A program made the translations under genes and the position numbers. This document shows positions 7,285 to 11,544 of a DNA stretch of 11,544 nucleotides, piece by piece (the first letter of the stretch is position 1; each line of letters starts with the position of its first letter). This stretch comes from Faecalibacterium prausnitzii (GTDB lineage Bacteria; Bacillota; Clostridia; Oscillospirales; Ruminococcaceae): assembly GCA_002313795.1 (NCBI GenBank), contig DCCL01000252.1:7954-19497 (forward strand), in the 5' to 3' direction. The notes under the pieces were generated by a model. That model searched no databases, was not told where the DNA came from, and saw only the letters and a program-made list of their open reading frames with translations.

Positions 7285-8378
7285 GCGTCGCCACCTCCGA
7301 ATCCATACCGGCGGCGCGCCATCAGGTAGATGAACACCGGCGCGCCCAGCAGACTGGTGAGGATGCCGATGGGCATCTCATTGCCGGGAATGATGGTGCG
7401 GCAGGCCACATCGGCCCAGATCAGGAATACTGCACCGCCCAGTGCCGAGATGGGGACCATTTTCCGGTGATCAGTGCCGAAGAGCAGGCGCACCACATGG
7501 GGCACCACCAGACCCACAAAGCCGATGGTGCCTGCGTTGTAGACCGAGAAGCCGATCATCAGCGAGGTCACCACCAAATAGGCGATGCGCCAGCGGTGCA
7601 GGTCGGTGCCAAGGGTGATGGCACTGTCGTCGCCCAGAAGCATCAGATTCAGGGTGCGGCTCTGAGTCAGGAAAAATCCCACGCCCAGCAGGGTCACGAG
7701 CGCGAGCACACCGTTGTCCTGCCAGTTGGCTGCGCCAAGGCCGCCCATGGTCCAGCGGATGATCTGGCCGGGTGCATGGTCGTCGTCCCGGATATAGATG
7801 GCAAAGCTGGAAAAGGCTCCGCAGACTGCCGAGAGGGCCGAGCCGGCCAGAAGCAGCTTGACTGCGGTTGCCCGTCCGCCCACATTTGCCAGTGCGATGA
7901 CTGCAAACGAAATGATGAGTGCGCCAAGAAAGGCCATGACGCCAACATACTTGGTGCCAAAGGCGACGCCGAAACCGAACAGCACGGCCAGCGTTGCACC
8001 CAGTGAAGCGCCGGACGAAATGCCCAGCACGTAGGGGTCGGCCAGCGGGTTCTTGACGATGGCCTGCATCACGACGCCGCTGACGGCAAGGCTGGCACCG
8101 ACTGCTGCCGCCAGAATCAGGCGGGGCAGACGGATGAGCCAGACCACATCATGGAGCGGCGTGCCCGGGGCCCAGTCTGCGGGGATGGACTGATGGAACA
8201 GAAGATCCCCCAGCTCGTACCGGATGACGGTATAAACGCTGCTCACCGGCAGATTCATCGTGCCGAAGGTAACAGCCACCAGAATGGACACCGGCAGCGC
8301 GATGAGCAGAAAAATGATGGCCAGCACATAGGCGGGCCGCCCTTTGAGCAGCCCGCGGGAAGATGTTTTTTCGCTCAT
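7281..8378 (-). CDS. ABC transporter permease, FecCD/BtuC family (probable cobalamin)
   Basis: This is a 365-residue inner-membrane permease subunit of a binding-protein-dependent importer. The first membrane segment is at about 18-38. The family hallmark is GASLAVSGVVMQAIVKNPLA followed by DPYVLGISSGASLGA (94-127). More hydrophobic segments follow at about 127-142, 144-168, 172-195, 222-238, 264-282, 305-320 and 335-354. The ATPase-contacting loop GTIGFVGLVVPHVVRLLFG (283-301) and the terminal MPIGILTSLLGAPVF plus RYGF are also typical. The N-terminus is somewhat longer than minimal members. The start (8378) is separated from the binding-protein stop by one base (TAAG-ATG), so it is probably translated by coupling, as no strong ribosome binding site is seen. 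The substrate is assigned as cobalamin from the riboswitch. Confidence 0.95.
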   Translation of the reverse strand: MSEKTSSRGLLKGRPAYVLAIIFLLIALPVSILVAVTFGTMNLPVSSVYTVIRYELGDLLFHQSIPADWAPGTPLHDVVWLIRLPRLILAAAVGASLAVSGVVMQAIVKNPLADPYVLGISSGASLGATLAVLFGFGVAFGTKYVGVMAFLGALIISFAVIALANVGGRATAVKLLLAGSALSAVCGAFSSFAIYIRDDDHAPGQIIRWTMGGLGAANWQDNGVLALVTLLGVGFFLTQSRTLNLMLLGDDSAITLGTDLHRWRIAYLVVTSLMIGFSVYNAGTIGFVGLVVPHVVRLLFGTDHRKMVPISALGGAVFLIWADVACRTIIPGNEMPIGILTSLLGAPVFIYLMARRRYGFGGGDA

Positions 8379-8379
8379 C

Positions 8380-9447
8380 TTACTTGTTCAGGTCGGGGTA
8401 CATGCCTGCGGCAATGGTCTTGATGCCGTTGATAGTGCGGGGACCAGCGGCATACATATCGCCCAGCATGATGAGGTTGACGCGGCCATTCTTGACGGCG
8501 GACAGGCTTGCCAGTGCAGGGTCATTCTCAATGACGGCCAGCTGGTTGGCTTTGACGGTCTCCGGGTCATCGCCGGAATAGGCCATGTAGACCACAAAGA
8601 TGACATCCGGGTCGCAGGCCAGCAGGTCTTCTTTGCTCATCTCGTTGCCATCCGGTTTTGCCAGTTCACCGCCCAGCTGGGTCACCATGTCGCCTGCCAG
8701 CGTCTTGGAGCCATAGTTGGTGATGGAATCGCCCAGCGGCTCCACAACGGCGACGCTGACCTTATCCTGCCCCCGTGTGGCAGCAACGGTGTCGGCAACT
8801 TCCTGCTTCATCTCATCGACGATCTCGTTGGCTTTGTCTTCCACATCAAAGATCTTGCCGAGGTTCAGGATATCGGTGTACTCATTTTCCAGGGTGCGGG
8901 CATATCCGCCGGGGCGGGTGTTGGTGTTCATGTAGGTGGCGACGCCCTTGGCGTTCCAGTCGGTCACATCGCCCAGTTTCTTATCGCTGAAGATGGAGCC
9001 CCAGGAGAGGATCATGTCCGGGTCCAGCAGGGTGACGGTCTCCTTGTCCGGTGCAAACACATCATCGTGGTAGTTCATCTTCTCAAAACCGGCTTTCCAC
9101 TCGTCTTTCACTTCGTTGTCCAGACCATAGGAAGCGACGACGTGGTCTTCCAGGCCCAGTGCGATCATGGTCTCGATGGAGCCCTGATAAACGGCGATGA
9201 CCTTTTCGGGGGCCTTGTCGTAGGTGTAGGTCACTTCATCACCTGCGTAATTGTAGTTGGTGATGGTGACGGGGTAGTGGTCGCTGTTGCTTGCAGCTTC
9301 AGAGACCGCAGAAGCGGAAGAAGCCGGAGCTTCGGTGGAGGCTGCCGAGGAAGCAGTGGAAGCCGAAGAGCAGGCGGTCAGGCTCATGGAGAGAACCATT
9401 GCAGCGGCTACAAGGGCCGAGGTCAGGGAGAGATTGCGTTTTCTCAT
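8380..9447 (-). CDS. ABC transporter substrate-binding lipoprotein, probable cobalamin-binding (BtuF-like)
   Basis: This 355-residue lipoprotein should be anchored to the outer face of the membrane and deliver corrinoid to the permease. MRKRNLSLTS and a hydrophobic stretch lead to the lipobox LTAC with lipidated Cys26, then a Ser/Ala-rich flexible linker (27-54), then a TroA/FepB-like binding fold: PEKVIAVYQGSIETMIALGL (80-99), the middle helix backbone, and DPDVIFVVYMAYSGDD in the second lobe. The ATG at 9447 is chosen, rather than any upstream in-frame codon, because AAGGAG lies 9 nt before it and the signal peptide starts there. The frame stays open far upstream into the riboswitch, which is coincidental. 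It is first in the operon with permease, ATPase and CGGC protein. Specificity for cobalamin rests on the riboswitch. Confidence 0.93.
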   Translation of the reverse strand: MRKRNLSLTSALVAAAMVLSMSLTACSSASTASSAASTEAPASSASAVSEAASNSDHYPVTITNYNYAGDEVTYTYDKAPEKVIAVYQGSIETMIALGLEDHVVASYGLDNEVKDEWKAGFEKMNYHDDVFAPDKETVTLLDPDMILSWGSIFSDKKLGDVTDWNAKGVATYMNTNTRPGGYARTLENEYTDILNLGKIFDVEDKANEIVDEMKQEVADTVAATRGQDKVSVAVVEPLGDSITNYGSKTLAGDMVTQLGGELAKPDGNEMSKEDLLACDPDVIFVVYMAYSGDDPETVKANQLAVIENDPALASLSAVKNGRVNLIMLGDMYAAGPRTINGIKTIAAGMYPDLNK

Positions 9448-9486
9448 GGGAAAATACTCCTTTTCTTTTTCAACGATACGCACTGC

Positions 9487-9539
9487 AAAAAAATACGGGC
9501 CCTTCTGCCAGAAGCAAATTCCTCCGCAGAAAGACCCGT
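9487..9539 (-). terminator. Leader terminator, expression platform of the cobalamin riboswitch
   Basis: On the reverse strand a 14-bp stem (9539-9526 with 9508-9495, ACGGG..TTCTGC type, two G-U pairs) encloses a 17-nt loop and is followed by A and seven Ts (9493-9487), about 40 nt before the binding-protein start codon. Its right arm also sits in a local CTTCTG-G-CAGAAG palindrome that could compete with the stem. Premature termination when cobalamin is bound is the known mode for many Firmicute cobalamin riboswitches. Confidence 0.85.
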
Positions 9540-9542
9540 CGT

Positions 9543-9610
9543 CAAAACAAAGCACAAAAAACACAATGCACTTCCAAGACATCCCAAAACAGCTGGGTGC
9601 CTTTGTTTTG
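9543..9610 (-). other. Additional long hairpin between riboswitch and leader terminator
   Basis: CAAAACAAAGCAC (9543-9555) pairs with GTGCCTTTGTTTTG (9597-9610) through 13 bp and one bulged base, around a ~41-nt loop. It lies between the aptamer and the terminator in the leader. It may help position or antagonise the terminator, but no role can be assigned. Confidence 0.5.
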
Positions 9611-9687
9611 CCGTGCAAACGTTTCGTCCGTCCGCAGCACGGGTCCCGCTCCTGCACCGGTGTTGAAAGCCCGGTACACAGCAGTAT

Positions 9688-9872
9688 GAATCCCACAGGC
9701 AGGTCTTCCGGCTCTGGCGTCATCATCCCGGCTTCCCGTCTTCCCATGCAAGGCACAGTGACACAAAATGAAACCGGAACTCGGCCATTACGGCGGCGGT
9801 CCCGCGCAGGTGTTGCACCTGCTTCCCTATTCTTCCGGCCGGCCAAGCGGCCCCGGACACCTGAGGATGCTT
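9688..9872 (-). ncRNA. Cobalamin riboswitch (AdoCbl/B12 aptamer)
   Basis: Reverse-strand motifs occur in the family order. First comes a 5' stem region ending in the conserved AATAGGGAAGC (9831-9821). Next is GGTGCAACACCTGCGCGGG with the CCGCCGCCGT core (about 9815-9790), then GTCACTGTGCC (about 9762-9752), then GGGAAGCCGGGA (about 9738-9727), and finally AGACCTGCC (9706-9698) closing the aptamer. The AGACCTGCC and AGGGAAGC-GGTG blocks are near-invariant in this class. It precedes an intrinsic terminator and the corrinoid-type ABC operon, so ligand binding should switch off transporter expression. The exact 5' and 3' ends are estimates. Confidence 0.92.
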
Positions 9873-9881
9873 TGTTTTTTT

Positions 9882-9910
9882 AGGATAGCACAAACAGCAC
9901 GCTCCCGCAA
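9882..9910 (-). promoter_or_regulatory. Promoter of the cobalamin uptake operon
   Basis: On the reverse strand TTGCGG (9910-9905), a 17-bp spacer and TATCCT (9887-9882) with an upstream TGC (extended -10) predict a start near 9875, immediately before the riboswitch. The leader to the first start codon would be about 430 nt. Confidence 0.6.
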
Positions 9911-9927
9911 GATGCTGTCGATTTTTC

Positions 9928-9956
9928 TTGTATTTTGCCTTCATCTGCGATAGGAT
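9928..9956 (+). promoter_or_regulatory. Promoter of the MetR-like regulator gene
   Basis: TTGTAT (9928-9933), a 17-bp spacer and TAGGAT (9951-9956) are a moderate sigma-A promoter about 25 nt before the coding start at 9986. It is back-to-back with, but does not overlap, the riboswitch promoter. Confidence 0.5.
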
Positions 9957-9985
9957 GGTAAAAAAGCCATCGGGAGGGACTCGCT

Positions 9986-10891
9986 ATGACCTTGCAGCAG
10001 CTCCGCTATGCCACCGCTGTGGCCGATACCGGCACCATCAGCCGGGCAGCGCAGCAGTATTATATCTCGCAGCCCAGCCTGACCAACTCCATCCGGGAGC
10101 TGGAACAGGAACTCGGCATGACCATTTTCCACCGCACCAACCGGGGAGCTGCCCTGACTCCGGAGGGGGAGGAGTTTATGGGCTATGCCCGTCAGGTACT
10201 GGCCCAGATGGAACTTATCGAGGAAAAGTACCTCGGCTCTGCCCCGGTCAAACACCAGTTCTGCGTGTCGGCACAGCATTATTCCTTTGCCGTGGAGGCA
10301 TTTGTGGAGCTGCTGAAAAAATACGGCGGCGAGGAATATGATTTCCGCATCCGGGAGACGCAGACCTATGAGATCATTGAGGATGTGGCAAAGCTGCGCA
10401 GCGAGGTGGGCGTCCTCTACCTGAACCATGACAATGAGACCGTCCTGCGGAAAGTCATCCGGGAGCACGATCTGCTCTTTACGCCGCTCTTCACCGCAAA
10501 GCCCCATGTGTTCGTCAGCGCGACCAGCCCCCTTGCGCAGAAAAAGGCCCTGACTCTGGATGACCTGAAACCCTATCCGCGCCTTTCCTACGAGCAGGGC
10601 GAACACAATGCGTTCTATTTCTCCGAGGAAATTCTGAGCACACTGGACAGCAAAAAAGATATTCTGGTGCGGGACCGCGCGACCCTCTTCAATTTTCTGA
10701 TTGGTCTGGACGGCTACACGATCTGCAGCGGTGTCATCAGCGAGGCGCTCAACGGCCCCAATATCCGGGCTGTGCCCCTTCTGGTGAAGGATTCCATGCA
10801 AATCGGCTATCTGACCCACAAGCAGGTGCAGCCCGGACGCTTTGGAAAGCTGTACATTGATATTCTGAAAAGGTATACGGAACAGGTATAG
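9986..10891 (+). CDS. LysR-type regulator of the MetR/MtaR (CmbR-like) group
   Basis: This 301-residue LysR-type regulator has an N-terminal winged helix (about 1-60: TISRAAQQYYISQPSLTNSI, then RTNRGAALTPEGEEF) and an effector domain from about 90. From memory, long stretches resemble streptococcal MetR/MtaR: the CVSAQHYSFAVEAFVELL, RETQTYEIIEDV, LRSEVGVLYLN, EQGEHNAFYFSEE and RDRATLFNFLIGLDGYT segments all have close counterparts there. That protein activates methionine uptake and synthesis genes. The start is set by GGGAGGG (9972-9978) 7 nt before the ATG. The stop codon lies inside a palindrome matching the streptococcal MET-box, 66 bp before the predicted start of the methionine synthase-like gene. 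The expected role is methionine-responsive control of that gene; homocysteine as co-effector is known for E. coli MetR and is only inferred here. Confidence 0.9.
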   Translation: MTLQQLRYATAVADTGTISRAAQQYYISQPSLTNSIRELEQELGMTIFHRTNRGAALTPEGEEFMGYARQVLAQMELIEEKYLGSAPVKHQFCVSAQHYSFAVEAFVELLKKYGGEEYDFRIRETQTYEIIEDVAKLRSEVGVLYLNHDNETVLRKVIREHDLLFTPLFTAKPHVFVSATSPLAQKKALTLDDLKPYPRLSYEQGEHNAFYFSEEILSTLDSKKDILVRDRATLFNFLIGLDGYTICSGVISEALNGPNIRAVPLLVKDSMQIGYLTHKQVQPGRFGKLYIDILKRYTEQV

Positions 10892-10903
10892 TTTAAAACT
10901 ATA
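10887..10903. promoter_or_regulatory. MET-box-like operator TATAGTTTAAAACTATA
   Basis: This is a perfect palindrome of two 8-bp arms around a central A. It matches my recollection of the streptococcal MetR/MtaR MET-box (TATAGTTT-S-AAACTATA) except for the central base. It is centred near -66 relative to the predicted start of the methionine synthase-like gene, the classic LysR activator position, and directly follows a MetR-like gene. Confidence 0.72.
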
Positions 10904-10925
10904 TCAAACTGCCTGCGTTTGGTAT

Positions 10926-10954
10926 TTTACACAAACCTATCGTTACGGTATACT
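10926..10954 (+). promoter_or_regulatory. Promoter of the methionine synthase-like gene
   Basis: TTTACA (10926-10931), a 17-bp spacer and TATACT (10949-10954) predict a start near 10961 and a leader of about 50 nt. The leader is too short for an S-box riboswitch and none is visible, so control is more likely through the upstream palindrome. Confidence 0.7.
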
Positions 10955-11010
10955 ATTGCCATCGAGCAACGAACACCAAGAAATTTGACGTATAGAGAGG
11001 GTTTTATCGT

Positions 11011-11544
11011 ATGGCAGAATTGAAATCTCCGTTCCGTTATGATTTTGTGGGCAGCTTCCTGCGCCCCCAGCACCTGAAAGAAGCACGTGCTCAGTTCAAG
11101 GCCGGTCAGATCGACCGCGCCACCCTGACCGCTGTGGAAAATGAAGAGATCACCCGCCTTATTGAGAAGCAGAAGCGGGCCGGCTACCACGCCATCACCG
11201 ATGGCGAGTTCCGCCGCAGCTACTGGCATCTGGACTTTATGTGGGGCTTCCACGGCATCGACGAAGTGGAGCTGGACCACGGCTACTTCTTCCACGGCGA
11301 AGAGACCACCCCACGGTTCCATCAAGGTGAGTGGAAAGATCAGCGGTGAGAACCACCCCTTCGTCGAGCACTACAAGTTCGTCAAGCAGTTTGAGGATGA
11401 GAACTGCATCGCCCGCCAGACCATGCCCGCCCCGGCCCAGCTGCTGGCCGAGCTCTACCGCGAGGACAACGGCAAGAATACCGATGTTGTTTACCCCGAC
11501 CACGAGCAGCTGCTGCAGGATATTGCCGCCGCTTACCGCACCGT
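11011..11544 (+). pseudogene. Cobalamin-independent methionine synthase-like protein (YxjG/YxjH type), frameshifted and partial
   Basis: The product resembles the short MetE C-terminal-domain family (Bacillus YxjG/YxjH), soluble zinc-type methyltransferase-fold proteins of methionine metabolism, normally about 370 residues. The first 100 codons read well: GSFLRP near residue 15, a helical segment, then TDGEFRRSYWHLDFMWGF at about 61-78. After GEETT the frame goes astray and stops at 11347-11349. One base further along, the family sequence resumes at 11315 (GSIKVSGKISGENHPF, then a segment with PAPAQLL) and stays open to the window end. One extra C in the CCCC run at 11309-11312 explains the shift, so this is either a homopolymer error or a genuine recent frameshift. 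The start has GAGAGGG (10995-11001) 9 nt upstream. A MetR-like gene and MET-box lie directly upstream. Confidence 0.85.

Noticed and set aside
9448..9846. N-terminal extension of the binding protein up to 9846
   Set aside because: The open frame runs through the riboswitch and terminator. The signal peptide, lipobox and ribosome binding site place the start at 9447.
10961..11010. S-box (SAM) riboswitch before the methionine synthase-like gene
   Set aside because: The leader is about 50 nt with no S-box core motifs. The Bacillus relatives have one, but control here appears to be by the palindrome.

Overview
The window looks like chromosomal DNA from a moderately GC-rich (roughly high-50s % by eye) gut Clostridia/Oscillospirales-type Firmicute; Faecalibacterium or a close relative is my best guess. 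Supporting signs are strong GGAGG-type ribosome binding sites, sigma-A promoters with 17-bp spacers, a two-domain ThrE exporter, the style of the LysR proteins and the 3' partial purA. The genus is inference, not proof. There are ten protein genes and no tRNA, rRNA, CRISPR array or recognisable insertion sequence.

Region 1 (1-2650): a leftward argG-purA operon in which two aspartate-condensing ligases (argininosuccinate synthase and adenylosuccinate synthetase) sit 5 bp apart. It is divided from a rightward LysR-type regulator (2651-3595) by a compact intergenic region. There the two opposing promoters share a single 7-bp -10 element and are surrounded by small inverted repeats.

Region 2 (3596-6010): a rightward gene for an unrecognised 250-residue protein and a leftward fused ThrE-type amino-acid exporter converge on a perfect 17-bp stem terminator. 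The exporter's promoter is a clear duplicate of the argG promoter: about 70 bp align without gaps. One regulator, perhaps the LysR protein at 2651, may therefore control both.

Region 3 (6011-9910): a leftward operon (9447 down to 6011) for cobalamin uptake, in the order lipoprotein binding protein, FecCD/BtuC permease, ATPase, and a small Cys-rich CGGC-domain protein. The coding sequences touch or overlap (TAAG-ATG, ATGA, ATGA). A cobalamin riboswitch and a 14-bp intrinsic terminator lie in the leader. The last gene is odd: its open frame runs through a string of hairpins and an intrinsic terminator, and its only stop codon lies beyond the U-tract.

Region 4 (9911-11544): a rightward LysR gene strongly resembling streptococcal MetR/MtaR, then a palindrome matching the published MET-box at about -66 of a good promoter, then a cobalamin-independent methionine synthase-like (YxjG/YxjH-type) gene. 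That last gene carries a 1-base frameshift near 11309-11312 and is cut by the window end. Regions 3 and 4 together form a B12/methionine neighbourhood. I found no radically new system. The best leads are the duplicated promoter module, the stop-beyond-terminator CGGC gene inside a B12 regulon, and the MET-box/MetR pairing outside streptococci.
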